Source: Coxiellaceae bacterium (lineage in GTDB: Bacteria; Pseudomonadota; Gammaproteobacteria; Coxiellales; Coxiellaceae). From it: a stretch of 49,541 nucleotides of DNA. This document shows positions 41,175 to 49,541 of this stretch, piece by piece. The stretch covers positions 179,283 to 228,823 of the forward strand of contig JARGOB010000001.1 of assembly GCA_029212925.1 (NCBI GenBank), written 5' to 3'. The notes under the pieces are model-generated. The model was not told the DNA's origin, did no database searches, and saw only the letters and a list, made by a program, of their open reading frames with translations. Position numbers and translations under genes: made by a program. The first letter of the stretch is position 1; each line of letters starts with the position of its first letter.

Positions 41175-42932
41175 ATGCGCACTAAAAAAACAGCAACAAT
41201 TAACATTCATTCGCTTGAAGATTATATGGCTTTGATTAGAGATTTTCTTAACCTGCGTGGTGACGAAAACTATAACATTGACTTCAAAATCGGTGGTCAT
41301 TTCTCTATTACCGCGGATCAATTAGCTGATGTAGATAGCAAAGCGCACTTTTTGGCGCGAGCCACTTATCACTACATCCATCAAAGCGCTAGAAATGTTA
41401 TGCAAAGGCGTCGAGAGATTACCTCACTTTTAAGCGTCGCGATCAGTCAAGCAAAAGAGCGCGATGCCGCTGAGCAACCGTTGGAGTCGTATCCCAGTAA
41501 GCTTCGTGTTGATGCGCTAAAAAACGCGATTGCAGGTGACAAAGCCAGTTGGAAGCAAGCATTGTTGGGTATTCGGCAGGTTGAGTTAGTAAAAAGCAGC
41601 GGTGCTGAGCATGTTTTTTCTCGCGATGTTATGAGTGATGATTCAACTGTTGCACCAGCCAATAGGGTTGGTATCAAAGCACTTGAGAGTAAGGCTGAAG
41701 GTGTATCTGCAGCCGTGGCAGCGGGTAGTACATTTGTGACCAATAAAATGCCGATCATAAAAAGTACTTTAGATGACGATAAAAATCCTAAGCCGCATGT
41801 TACGTTAGATGCGGCGTATTCAACCGTGACTGAAGATGGCTTTACTGTTGCTATAGCAGATGGTTGTGGTGGCCACTTTGATAATACCGAAGACAGCGCT
41901 ATCCGCCGTGCTGCAAAGTTTAATGTTAAAAATGCATCGCGCTTGATTGGCACGTACAGTGCTGCTGATTTGGCGAATAAAGATTTTCGTAGTGCATTTT
42001 TTGATACGATTGCACGCGAAACGATGGCGAAAAACCCCAAGCATGGCAGTGCGGCAACCTCGACGTTAATTGTGGCGCGTGGTGTCAATCAAGCGGATGG
42101 CAGTGTGCAGTTGTATGGTGTTGGCGTTGGTGATTGCTCACTAGTTGGTTATAACCCAAAGACAGGTGAGGTGTATAACTTTATAGCAGCATGTCAGAAA
42201 GGTTGGGGCACAGCCAGTGTGCCGGGAACGCGTACGCGTGTTGAGGAGCAATATTTCTCTGTCAATATTCCTGCTGATACGATTATTTTACCACTGACCG
42301 ATGGTGTTACTGATGATTTACACAGTGTGACTGAAGTTTCCGGTGATGTGAGCTTTTCTAAAATAAAAGGCGAACAGTTACGTGAAATTTTAAGCCCATT
42401 GGGTGATAGTCCCTCCGCACAAGATTGCTTAACAGTGATTATGTCGCATGTTTGCAATCGTGTAGAGCTTAAGCGACTAGCTGCAAAAGAAGGTACACCA
42501 GAGTTGGCTGGTTTATTGGCTAGGTCGCAAGCTTTACGTACTAGATTAGATAGTCTACAGCGTGAGCAAACGGCACATAAAGCGGCGGCGGAATTGCGCG
42601 AGGCTGACCTTAGGCCTGAAGAAAAGGTATATGATAATTTTGTTGAATCAGAAGAATTTACAACAGAAAATGATGCGATTAAAGATAGCCAGGCAAGGGT
42701 GCAAGAATTGTTTTGTCAAGAAGGTGATGATGTAACCGCCTTAGCGGTTGTACCTGCATTAACTCAAGGTTTTTATGCTAGCCAGCAGCATACTTTGTTT
42801 AAACCCAAAGCCGAGCGTGTGGCGGCTGATGATGATGGTACAAGTGAGGCGGCATTGCTATCTTCAGCTGAAGCGCCTATCGTAGCGACTAAACATACCG
42901 CATGTTGTGGGAAAACACGATTGGACTTCTAG
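41175..42932 (+). CDS. PP2C-like serine/threonine phosphatase, effector candidate
   Basis: A 585-residue protein. Residues about 205-525 follow the PP2C metal-dependent phosphatases: VAIADGCGGHFDN (near 226, with the metal-binding Asp-Gly), GSAATSTLIVA (near 291), VGVGDCSLVGY (near 315), LPLTDGVTDDL (near 373) and GDDVTALAV (near 517), which gives the last metal Asp. The first 200 residues are charged and helical, without a recognised family. A long insert rich in Glu and Ala (about 440-510) precedes the last motif. No signal peptide; it ends in CCGKTRLDF. GGGGTAAG precedes ATG 41175. Likely a host-directed phosphatase given the neighbours, but a bacterial regulator is possible. Confidence 0.82.
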   Translation: MRTKKTATINIHSLEDYMALIRDFLNLRGDENYNIDFKIGGHFSITADQLADVDSKAHFLARATYHYIHQSARNVMQRRREITSLLSVAISQAKERDAAEQPLESYPSKLRVDALKNAIAGDKASWKQALLGIRQVELVKSSGAEHVFSRDVMSDDSTVAPANRVGIKALESKAEGVSAAVAAGSTFVTNKMPIIKSTLDDDKNPKPHVTLDAAYSTVTEDGFTVAIADGCGGHFDNTEDSAIRRAAKFNVKNASRLIGTYSAADLANKDFRSAFFDTIARETMAKNPKHGSAATSTLIVARGVNQADGSVQLYGVGVGDCSLVGYNPKTGEVYNFIAACQKGWGTASVPGTRTRVEEQYFSVNIPADTIILPLTDGVTDDLHSVTEVSGDVSFSKIKGEQLREILSPLGDSPSAQDCLTVIMSHVCNRVELKRLAAKEGTPELAGLLARSQALRTRLDSLQREQTAHKAAAELREADLRPEEKVYDNFVESEEFTTENDAIKDSQARVQELFCQEGDDVTALAVVPALTQGFYASQQHTLFKPKAERVAADDDGTSEAALLSSAEAPIVATKHTACCGKTRLDF

Positions 42933-42947
42933 TGATAATGGCATGGG

Positions 42948-43265
42948 TTAATCTGTGCCATATTCGCCGTCTTGAATATCGATTAGTTCACCCTCACGGA
43001 AGGTTAAGTATTCGATGAAGGTATCGCTGCCGCGGTTATATATCCAGCGTTGGAAGTGAGTATCTGATTCTACTAAATTGTCACCATAACGAATAAATGA
43101 TTTTTTAGTCCAGTGTTTTATTTGAGTGGGTTTGCCGCACAGCTTAAAAATAAACTGTGATCCTTCACCTAATGACAGCCACTGATTGTAGCAATACATG
43201 GTGCCCTCATCAGCCAGGCATGTGGTGGTAAATAAAATAAGTATGATGGTGATTATCGATTTCAT
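42948..43265 (-). CDS. DUF2845 family exported protein
   Basis: A 105-residue product with a signal peptide (MKSIITIILILFTTTCLA). The body has the DUF2845 pattern: LSLGEGSQFIFKLCGKPTQ, then WIYNRGSDTFIEYLTFREGELIDIQDGEYG at the end. The family is periplasmic and of unknown function. It converges on the phosphatase gene with 15 bases between stops and is divergent from the serine hydrolase. Confidence 0.85.
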   Translation of the reverse strand: MKSIITIILILFTTTCLADEGTMYCYNQWLSLGEGSQFIFKLCGKPTQIKHWTKKSFIRYGDNLVESDTHFQRWIYNRGSDTFIEYLTFREGELIDIQDGEYGTD

Positions 43266-43383
43266 GACTGCATTTTATCGAATTAAACAGTAAATGTACA
43301 ATTGCAGGGCTTCTATTGATTCATTTGATAAATGGTAATTTGATTTATTGTTTTGTTGAACAAGAAGTGGCAAGATAATTGCT

Positions 43384-44694
43384 ATGTTATTCAATAAGGT
43401 CAAGTTTGTAGCGCTATCTGCTGTGTTAATTTTAACAGCGACGTCGTCTATTTACGCGCAAAGTGATAAGCATAAAAAACGTATTAAGCATGAAAAGCAC
43501 CACGTTAAGTCTAAACATGTAGCTAAGCCTATTAAGCATGTTGTGCCAAAGATTTGTGCAAATTTGCAAGTAACCCTTAATCAGTTTCGCAAAAATAATA
43601 GCTCTACAAAGCACATGATTAATGACATGAGTTTGTATATTAGCCAAACCAAAGATAATCAACCGTTGTGTTATTTGTTCAGTGGCACGGTGCGAAAGGG
43701 CATACCGCAACCGCTGACAAGCAATAATTTATGGGAAATTGGCAGCATCACCAAGTCTTATTTTGCAGCAATGATTTTACAGCTGGAAATGGCAACGCAT
43801 AATAAGGCAAAAAAATTCCCGATTGAGTTCGATATTAATCAGAAAATCGGCCAGTGGTTTCCGCAATATCCGGATTGGGCTGATGTCACCGTTAAGCAGC
43901 TATTGAATATGACTAGCGGTATAGTCAGTGATGCCAATACAGATGCCTTTATGAAAATGGTGTTTAAATATTCACACCGTGTATGGACAGCACCACAAGT
44001 GATTGATATGTCTTATAAGCGTGATCCCAATACGCATTTTAAACCAGGTGCTGGCTATCATTACTCCAATACAGCTTATGTAATTGCTGGTGAATTAATT
44101 CAAATATTGAATAAAAAAATCTATGGTAAAGACTGGGATTTGGCCACTTTATTTAATCATCATATTGTTAAGCCATTTAACCTCAAAGATACCTATTTTT
44201 ATATCGGTGATGTGCCGCAATCAACGTTGGTGCGTATGGCGCATGGCTATAACTATTTTTATAATGTAGACACTACCAATTACAACTTGTCGTTAGCACA
44301 AGCGGCAGGCGGTATCATTGCGACACCACAAGCTGTCGCGCAATGGGTGTTGGATTTGTTTAATGGTAAAGTGTTAGCACCAAAAGAGTTGACACAAATG
44401 CAGAGTTTAGTGTCAGTAAAAACCGGTCAGCCAATGACACTGCAGCAAGCGATGCAAACTAATACGCCGGGTTATGGTTTGGGTGTGATGATGCAGCCCT
44501 CGAAGCAATATGGCCCTATTTGGATGTATGAGGGTGTGACGTATGGGCATACAGCCATCTATATGTATGTGCCTAAATATCAAACCATTATTGTTTATAC
44601 AGCAGGCTTGGGAAGTTTACGTAAGAATCCAGTTGATTTTTCAGCACTTGGTAAGCAAGTTTTGCAGCAATTATTAGCCTCAAAAACAAACTGA
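43384..44694 (+). CDS. Exported serine hydrolase (class C beta-lactamase fold)
   Basis: A 436-residue penicillin-binding-type hydrolase. The signal peptide (1-25) is followed by a stretch very rich in Lys and His (residues 28-56). The SxxK motif is SITK (121-124), YxN is YSN (near 227), and the third motif position reads GHTAIY (near 388) instead of KTG or HTG. Such proteins are often D-alanyl-D-alanine carboxypeptidases, esterases or peptidases, and only rarely true beta-lactamases. The upstream gap (43266-43383) shows AT-rich sequence but no clear promoter. Confidence 0.88.
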   Translation: MLFNKVKFVALSAVLILTATSSIYAQSDKHKKRIKHEKHHVKSKHVAKPIKHVVPKICANLQVTLNQFRKNNSSTKHMINDMSLYISQTKDNQPLCYLFSGTVRKGIPQPLTSNNLWEIGSITKSYFAAMILQLEMATHNKAKKFPIEFDINQKIGQWFPQYPDWADVTVKQLLNMTSGIVSDANTDAFMKMVFKYSHRVWTAPQVIDMSYKRDPNTHFKPGAGYHYSNTAYVIAGELIQILNKKIYGKDWDLATLFNHHIVKPFNLKDTYFYIGDVPQSTLVRMAHGYNYFYNVDTTNYNLSLAQAAGGIIATPQAVAQWVLDLFNGKVLAPKELTQMQSLVSVKTGQPMTLQQAMQTNTPGYGLGVMMQPSKQYGPIWMYEGVTYGHTAIYMYVPKYQTIIVYTAGLGSLRKNPVDFSALGKQVLQQLLASKTN

Positions 44695-44707
44695 TCTCAC
44701 TATTCTG

Positions 44708-44741
44708 CACTATAATTATCGCTATAAAATCAATTATAGTG
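44708..44741. promoter_or_regulatory. Inverted repeat before the 96-residue exported gene
   Basis: CACTATAATT (44708-44717) and AATTATAGTG (44732-44741) form a perfect 10-base inverted repeat with a 14-base spacer. The left arm contains TATAAT, a possible -10 box. The right arm runs into the ribosome site GTGAGAGTG of the next gene. The hairpin could therefore hide that site, or the repeat could be an operator. Confidence 0.45.
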
Positions 44742-44750
44742 AGAGTGAAA

Positions 44751-45029
44751 ATGAGTATAGTGAAAGTGTTAGCCGTGGTATCATGTCTTAGTTTACCGGT
44801 TGCTGGTTTAGCATTAAGTGGCCAACCTTACGGCAAGACCAATGTAGGTGCTAAGTCAATGAATGTTGATTATGTTGGTAAGAATGCACAGAATAAGTTG
44901 GTGACAAAACCTGTTGGTGCAGCACCTAATGCGGTGCAAAAAACAACGCGCGTTCAGCCTGCCAATAGAGTGAATGTAAATACCAATCAAATTGGTGTGG
45001 ATTTTGCGGGTAAGCCTAAGCCTCAATAA
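44751..45029 (+). CDS. Small exported hypothetical protein
   Basis: A 92-residue product starting MSIVKVLAVVSCLSLPVAGLA, a signal peptide. The mature part is rich in Asn, Lys, Val and Gly, with two related stretches: YGKTNVGAKSMNVDYVGKN and a later NTNQIGVDFAGKP, perhaps an internal repeat. The family is not recognised. ATG 44751 follows GAGAGTG; GTG 44739 is less likely. It converges on phoH across a hairpin element. Confidence 0.65.
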   Translation: MSIVKVLAVVSCLSLPVAGLALSGQPYGKTNVGAKSMNVDYVGKNAQNKLVTKPVGAAPNAVQKTTRVQPANRVNVNTNQIGVDFAGKPKPQ

Positions 45030-45031
45030 TT

Positions 45032-45122
45032 TGATATATTATCATACTTAGTTCTAGGCGAGGTGCAAGCGAGATTGTCGATCTTCTAACAATGCCTAGA
45101 GCTAAGTGGAGTGATATATTAT
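45032..45122. repeat. Hairpin element with flanking 11-base direct repeats
   Basis: TGATATATTAT occurs at 45032-45042 and again at 45112-45122. Between them are 14-base inverted arms, ACTTAGTTCTAGGC (45046-45059) and GCCTAGAGCTAAGT (45094-45107), with one mismatch. The 34-base loop contains GAGGTGCAAGCGAG. The layout looks like a small palindromic mobile element (MITE-like) with a target duplication. It lies between two convergent genes, where it may also end transcription both ways. Confidence 0.6.
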
Positions 45123-46087
45123 TCGTGTTGTTCGTAAGCACGAATAATTTTTTGCACCAAAGTATGCCTAACGACATCATCTGCTTTAAAAAAAGTGAAT
45201 TTGATCTCCGGCACTTTTTGTAAAACAGTAATCGCATGACGCAAGCCAGAAGCCGTGGATTTCGGTAAATCGATTTGTGTGATATCACCGGTAATCACCG
45301 CTTTAGAGCCAAAACCAATCCGCGTTAAGAACATTTTCATTTGTTCTTGTGTGGTGTTTTGGCTTTCATCTAAGATAATAAATGAATCATTCAGTGTGCG
45401 ACCACGCATATAAGCCAGAGGTGCAATTTCGATAACATTTTTTTCAATTAATCGTCCAACATTTGCACCGCCGAGCATTTCAACCAGAGCGTCATACAGT
45501 GGGCGTAAATAAGGATCAACTTTTTGCGCTAAGTCACCGGGCAAAAAGCCTAGTTTTTCACCCGCTTCAACTGCAGGGCGAACCAAGATGATACGGCTGA
45601 CTTGCTCGTTTTCCAGTTCGTGTACCGCTGACGCAACGGCCAAGAAGGTTTTACCTGTACCGGAAGGGCCGATACCAAAATTGATATCGTATTTGCGTAA
45701 TGCCGATAGGTAATGGTGTTGATTCGGTGTGCGTGCTTTTATCGTACACTTAGCCGCTTCAATTTTAAATTCATCTAAGTCGGCATCGTTAGAGGATTCT
45801 GTGCCAGAGTCACAAGACTTAATGATCAGTTGAATGTTATTTTTAGTCAGCTCATGTTTGCTACCGGTTTCTTCATATACTTGGTTAATAACATCACAGG
45901 CTTTGTCGATCGAAGCAGGGATGCCTATAATTTGAAACTCATTACCACGATTGCTGATTTCTACACCCAAATGATGCTCGATGATGTGTAAGTGCTCATC
46001 GAATTGACCGCAAAGTTCTGCGAGTCGGCGATTATCAAGTGGTGCAAGCGTGATTTTACGCTGGGACTGATTCTTCTGTGCTGACAA
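45119..46087 (-). CDS. phoH: PhoH-family ATPase (YbeZ)
   Basis: Predicted RNA-linked ATPase of the PhoH/YbeZ family, thought to work with YbeY in rRNA processing. The Walker [17 protein letters not shown] and the following [42 protein letters not shown] and [12 protein letters not shown] are family signatures. The start is uncertain: TTG 46087 has GGAGGTG five bases upstream (322 residues), while a TTG at 46099 would lie inside that site. It overlaps the end of miaB, as expected for the miaB-ybeZ pair, but ybeY is not next to it. Confidence 0.92.
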   Translation of the reverse strand: MSAQKNQSQRKITLAPLDNRRLAELCGQFDEHLHIIEHHLGVEISNRGNEFQIIGIPASIDKACDVINQVYEETGSKHELTKNNIQLIIKSCDSGTESSNDADLDEFKIEAAKCTIKARTPNQHHYLSALRKYDINFGIGPSGTGKTFLAVASAVHELENEQVSRIILVRPAVEAGEKLGFLPGDLAQKVDPYLRPLYDALVEMLGGANVGRLIEKNVIEIAPLAYMRGRTLNDSFIILDESQNTTQEQMKMFLTRIGFGSKAVITGDITQIDLPKSTASGLRHAITVLQKVPEIKFTFFKADDVVRHTLVQKIIRAYEQHE

Positions 46088-47399
46088 GTTCACCTCCAAG
46101 TGAGTTAGGTTTGGCTTCTGTAATTTTTACAGTCACCATCTGACCAATTAACTGTTGGTCACCTTTAAAATTTACCACACGATTGTTCTCAGTGCGAGCG
46201 GCGAGTGCGCTGGCGTCTTTTTTAGACACGCCGGTTACTAAGACCACTTGTTCAGTACCCACCATACGCCGACTGATTTGAGCGGCGTGTTGTAAGATGC
46301 GATCTTGTAATATCGCTAAGCGTTGTTTTTTTGTGTCCATTGTGATGTCATCAGGTAATGATGCAGCAGGTGTGCCAGGACGTGCGCTGTAAATAAAACT
46401 AAATGAGGTATCAAAGCCGATATCATTGATAAGGTTCATCGTCGCTTCAAAGTCTGCATCGCTTTCACCTGGGAAACCTATAATGAAATCACTCGACAAG
46501 CTAATATCAGGGCGCACTTCGCGTAATTTACGAATGCGTGATTTATATTGCAATGCAGTATAGCCACGCTTCATGCCGGCTAAGATGCGATCTGAACCAC
46601 TTTGTACTGGCAGGTGTAAATGGTTTGCTAGTTTGGGTTCGGTGGCAAAGGCTTCAATTAAGTTATCTGAAAAAGCATTAGGGTGTGACGTAGTGAATCG
46701 AATGCGCGCAATGCTGTCAATCGCTGCAATGTAATGTATTAATAATGCTAGGTCAGCGATTTCACCATCATGCATTAAACCGCGATAGTCGTTGACGTTT
46801 TGACCAAGCAAGTTGATTTCGCGCACACCTTGTTCACCAAGCTGCACCACTTCAGCAATGACATCATCAAATGGTCGAGAAATTTCTTCACCGCGCGTGT
46901 AAGGCACAACGCAGAAGCTGCAATATTTACTGCAGCCTTCCATGATCGATACGAAAGCAGTGGGGCCTTCGGCGCGAGGTGCTGGCATGCGATCAAATTT
47001 TTCAATTTCAGGGAAGCTGGTATCAACCACTGATTTTTTACCAGCGAGTACTTCATTGAGCATTTCTGGTAGGCGATGTAATGTTTGTGGACCAAACACT
47101 AAATCGACGTAGGGTGCACGCTGAGTGATGGCCTTGCCTTCTTGGCTGGCAACACAGCCACCAACTCCAATGACAATATCAGGACGTTTTTGTTTTAATT
47201 TGCGCCAACGGCCCACTTCAGAAAATACTTTTTCTTGTGCTTTTTCACGAATTGAACAGGTGTTCAACAGCAGCACGTCTGCCTCGTCAGCATCTTTAGT
47301 GAGCTCAAGGTTGTGTGATTCGATTAATACATCTGCCATCTTGGATGAGTCGTATTCATTCATTTGGCAACCGTGAGTTCTGATATATAGTTTTTTCAT
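46056..47399 (-). CDS. miaB: tRNA-2-methylthio-N6-isopentenyladenosine synthase MiaB
   Basis: Radical-SAM methylthiotransferase that adds the 2-methylthio group to i6A37 of tRNA. The N-terminal MTTase domain has the cluster cysteines in [11 protein letters not shown] and [14 protein letters not shown]. The radical-SAM motif is [17 protein letters not shown] (Cys-x3-Cys-x2-Cys, near residue 155). The C-terminal TRAM domain ends near [22 protein letters not shown] and [10 protein letters not shown]. 447 residues is normal. ATG 47399; phoH follows with overlap. Confidence 0.96.
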   Translation of the reverse strand: MKKLYIRTHGCQMNEYDSSKMADVLIESHNLELTKDADEADVLLLNTCSIREKAQEKVFSEVGRWRKLKQKRPDIVIGVGGCVASQEGKAITQRAPYVDLVFGPQTLHRLPEMLNEVLAGKKSVVDTSFPEIEKFDRMPAPRAEGPTAFVSIMEGCSKYCSFCVVPYTRGEEISRPFDDVIAEVVQLGEQGVREINLLGQNVNDYRGLMHDGEIADLALLIHYIAAIDSIARIRFTTSHPNAFSDNLIEAFATEPKLANHLHLPVQSGSDRILAGMKRGYTALQYKSRIRKLREVRPDISLSSDFIIGFPGESDADFEATMNLINDIGFDTSFSFIYSARPGTPAASLPDDITMDTKKQRLAILQDRILQHAAQISRRMVGTEQVVLVTGVSKKDASALAARTENNRVVNFKGDQQLIGQMVTVKITEAKPNSLGGELVSTEESVPA

Positions 47400-47562
47400 G
47401 GGGTATCCGTTTGTTATATGCGCCGCATTCTATCACGAGGGGGTATGCTAATCCAGAATTTGCACAGCCATTTCTGAGCATTAAGTATTCAATCACTTGA
47501 TAAATGTCTGTTTAAAGTTTATTCTATAAAACAATGGGTTAGCGAAGGAGTACGATTCCGTT

Positions 47563-49476
47563 ATGAGTCACCCAACGCTAAGATTGCAACTTGCTCGCTG
47601 GACGGGTTGGTTCTTCTTAATAAATACAGCGATGTCTTTTGCCATTCAGATGGGTTACATCCATTTGATGCCAAACTTAAATATGGTTTTTGGTGCTACC
47701 GTAGGCCGCGTGATCTTTGCCTGGTCGTTTTTGCTAGCGTCGTATGTAACCCAAGCGTTGATTATCAATTTTGCATTGTGTTTTATCGTATTACTTGTTG
47801 TAGTTATTGTGCCGCGATTTTGGTTTGTTGCTATGGTTGCTGTAATTTTTGCAGCTGTAATCGATGTGATGCAAATCATCGATGTTATTTCCTATCAAGT
47901 GTTTCATACGCATAATATGCATGTCGCTTTAGATGTGTTTCGTGCCAAAGCATTCGCTGAAGTGTTGCCTATGTCATCGACAGAAGTCGGTTTGGGTATA
48001 TTCATACTGGTTGGTTTGTTATTGCTATGTTCAGCTATTGCTTATGTATTATGGCGCAGTATTAAGCTCAGGCATTATGTGCGTCATGGTCGTCGTGTGT
48101 ATTGGTCAATGATTATTATTGTCGTGTACTCGTATGGTTTAATGGCGTGCATGCTTACTATGCCACCCGGCTATCGATTAAGTGCAGAGAACAGTCGATT
48201 ACTATTAAAGGCGGCGCGTTATGTGCCGTATTTCAATGATTTGTTTGCTGCTGTAGTGCCAGGCACTGAAAATGAAGTGCGTTACGTGGAAACCGATAAA
48301 GGGTTTATTCGCATGCAAACGCGGCAAATGAATCAACCGCTGGCTTATCCGCGTATCCCTATGGTCTGCAAACCGCCTAAAAAACCAAAAAATATTGTTA
48401 TGATTGTGCTGGATACTTGGCGTTATGATGCATTAACAGCACGCATTACGCCGAATATTTATCGTTTTGCGCAGCGTAGTTTAAAATTTACCAATAACTG
48501 GAGTGGTGGTAACTCAACGCAACCCGGTATTTTTACGTTGTTTTATGCCATACCACCAAACTACTGGACAGCAATGGACCAGCAGCGCGTCGGCCCGGTG
48601 TTTATCGATCAGTTAGAAAAAGCAGGCTATCAAATGGAAGTGTTAGCCAGTGCGACGCTGCGGTTTCCAGCGTTTGATCGTACCGTTTTTTCAAAGGTGC
48701 CAGGCTTGCAAACGCACATGCATGGTAATAGCTCTATATCGCGCGATCAAACAGTAACCCAAAAATTTAACCAGTTTTTAAATCAATATGATCGCAAAAA
48801 ACCATTCTTCGGGTTTCTGTTTTATGATACCGCGCATAATTATTGCGGCGGAGGATCCAGTAGTAATCAATTGCCTTTTCAGCCAGCAATAAGTGAGTGT
48901 AAGCGCTTTTCGTTAACTAAAAATACTGATCCACGACCTTATCTGAATCGTTATCATAACGCCGTACATTATATTGATAGCGAAGTAGGCAAGGTGCTAA
49001 AAGAATTAAAGCGCAAGCGCTTATTAAAAAATACCATCGTCATTATCACCGCTGATCATGGTGAAGAGTTTGATGATGAAAATTTAAATTATTGGAGCCA
49101 TGCCAGCGCTTATACATCATTCCAATTACACGTGCCCATGATTATCTCATGGCCAGGAAAATTGCCGAATAACTACCGTTATTTCACCACGCATTACGAT
49201 GTTGTACCAACATTGATGAAAGATGTATTGCGTTGCTCAAATCCCATGGCAAGCTACAGTATGGGTCGATCATTATTCGAACCAGGTGGGCGACCATTTT
49301 TGATCGCAGGCAGTTACGGCGATTACGGTGTGATATCCGGCGACAGAATAGTGCGTGTTTACCCCGGCGGCGATTTTGTGATTAATAAACGCAATGGGCA
49401 TCATATGCCGTATGCGCGGCTTGATCCGGAACTGATGCAGCAAGCCTATAAACAACTCACTCGTTTTTTTCAATAA
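47563..49476 (+). CDS. YejM/PbgA-like membrane protein with sulfatase fold
   Basis: A 637-residue inner-membrane protein. Five hydrophobic segments occupy about residues 10-205, followed by a periplasmic alkaline-phosphatase/sulfatase-fold domain: NIVMIVLDTWRYDAL (near 280), NNWSGGNSTQPGIFTLFY (near 318), NTIVIITADHGEEFDD (near 490) and SHASAYTSFQLHVPMIISWPG. This is the plan of YejM/PbgA (LapC), which regulates LPS synthesis, and of related phosphoethanolamine or sulfatase-like enzymes. The TQPG position suggests a Thr/Ser where hydrolytic members have the catalytic residue. GAAGGAG stands upstream of ATG 47563. Confidence 0.87.
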   Translation: MSHPTLRLQLARWTGWFFLINTAMSFAIQMGYIHLMPNLNMVFGATVGRVIFAWSFLLASYVTQALIINFALCFIVLLVVVIVPRFWFVAMVAVIFAAVIDVMQIIDVISYQVFHTHNMHVALDVFRAKAFAEVLPMSSTEVGLGIFILVGLLLLCSAIAYVLWRSIKLRHYVRHGRRVYWSMIIIVVYSYGLMACMLTMPPGYRLSAENSRLLLKAARYVPYFNDLFAAVVPGTENEVRYVETDKGFIRMQTRQMNQPLAYPRIPMVCKPPKKPKNIVMIVLDTWRYDALTARITPNIYRFAQRSLKFTNNWSGGNSTQPGIFTLFYAIPPNYWTAMDQQRVGPVFIDQLEKAGYQMEVLASATLRFPAFDRTVFSKVPGLQTHMHGNSSISRDQTVTQKFNQFLNQYDRKKPFFGFLFYDTAHNYCGGGSSSNQLPFQPAISECKRFSLTKNTDPRPYLNRYHNAVHYIDSEVGKVLKELKRKRLLKNTIVIITADHGEEFDDENLNYWSHASAYTSFQLHVPMIISWPGKLPNNYRYFTTHYDVVPTLMKDVLRCSNPMASYSMGRSLFEPGGRPFLIAGSYGDYGVISGDRIVRVYPGGDFVINKRNGHHMPYARLDPELMQQAYKQLTRFFQ

Positions 49477-49477
49477 A

Positions 49478-49541
49478 ACTGGCATGGGTGGCGAACTGCT
49501 GCGTTAAAAAGCGCGCTCGCAATCCTCATTTAGCTACCAGT
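49478..49541. repeat. Probable second hairpin element, cut by the window edge
   Basis: ACTGG at 49478 and CCAGT at 49537-49541 are inverted ends. On the minus strand the interior reads TAGCTAAATGAGGATTGCGAGCG, which shares the GAGG-TGC-AGCG pattern with the element at 45032-45122. It lies just after the YejM-like gene. The right limit is not visible. Confidence 0.4.

Noticed and set aside
41447..42088. 213-codon minus-strand frame opposite the PP2C gene
   Set aside because: The plus strand carries clear PP2C motifs through this stretch; the antisense frame shows no motif or ribosome site.
43384..44694. True beta-lactamase
   Set aside because: The SxxK and YxN motifs are present but the third motif is GHTA rather than KTG; a peptidase or esterase role is as likely.
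1..49541. tRNA, rRNA, CRISPR array, insertion sequence, prophage or secretion-system genes
   Set aside because: I looked along both strands and saw no cloverleaf, regular spacer array, transposase, integrase or Dot/Icm-like gene.

Overview
The window looks like chromosomal DNA of a low-to-moderate GC gammaproteobacterium, probably a host-associated member of the Legionellales (Legionella/Coxiella/Berkiella-like). Two things point there. The housekeeping blocks are gammaproteobacterial (mltG-tmk-holB-tatD, smrB/prmB-aroC, miaB-phoH), and mixed among them are large proteins with eukaryotic-type domains: ankyrin repeats, a PHO80-type cyclin, an ADP-ribosyltransferase fold, a macrodomain-like region and a PP2C phosphatase. 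This set is typical of secreted effectors of intracellular bacteria. No secretion system, rRNA, tRNA, CRISPR array, phage or insertion sequence was seen, so the species call and the effector role are inferences.

Layout. 1-7.2 kb: cell-wall, dTMP, replication and repair genes (mltG, tmk, EamA exporter, PAS-GGDEF-EAL protein, holB, tatD, msrB, membrane protein). 7.2-11.2 kb: a 1342-residue SF1 helicase-ankyrin fusion on the minus strand. 11.3-13.6 kb: a probable minimal lasso-peptide locus, with an asparagine-synthetase-like cyclase and a 56-residue precursor whose leader and core fit the microcin J25 pattern, but no adjacent B protein. 13.7-18 kb: udk, smrB, prmB, aroC (its 3' end overwritten by a dispersed palindromic repeat), asd. 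18-28 kb: nadE, small enzymes, POT peptide transporter, recJ, kinase, TPR protein, ybeY, MFS transporter. 28-31 kb: a LysR regulator divergent from a tight operon of small enzymes (CMD, ABM, YciI families), then yaiI.

31-43 kb is the most unusual part. It starts with a PHO80-like cyclin on the minus strand. Divergent from it is a three-gene operon: a cholera/pertussis-type ADP-ribosyltransferase, a stand-alone copy of that protein's C-terminal module, and a 1428-residue protein with macrodomain-like ADP-ribose-binding motifs. A Pro/Ala-rich 464-residue protein converges on the operon, and after msrA and some small membrane or secreted proteins comes a PP2C-like phosphatase. My reading is a host-manipulation island in which an ADP-ribosyl writer sits with a possible ADP-ribosyl eraser.

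43-49.5 kb: a DUF2845 protein, a penicillin-binding-type serine hydrolase, a small exported protein, phoH and miaB, and a YejM/PbgA-like membrane sulfatase-fold protein. Two repeat families are visible. One is a 29-bp CCCGGA...TCCGGG palindrome (positions 1 and 16845). The other is a larger hairpin element (45032-45122, and a probable relative at the right edge).
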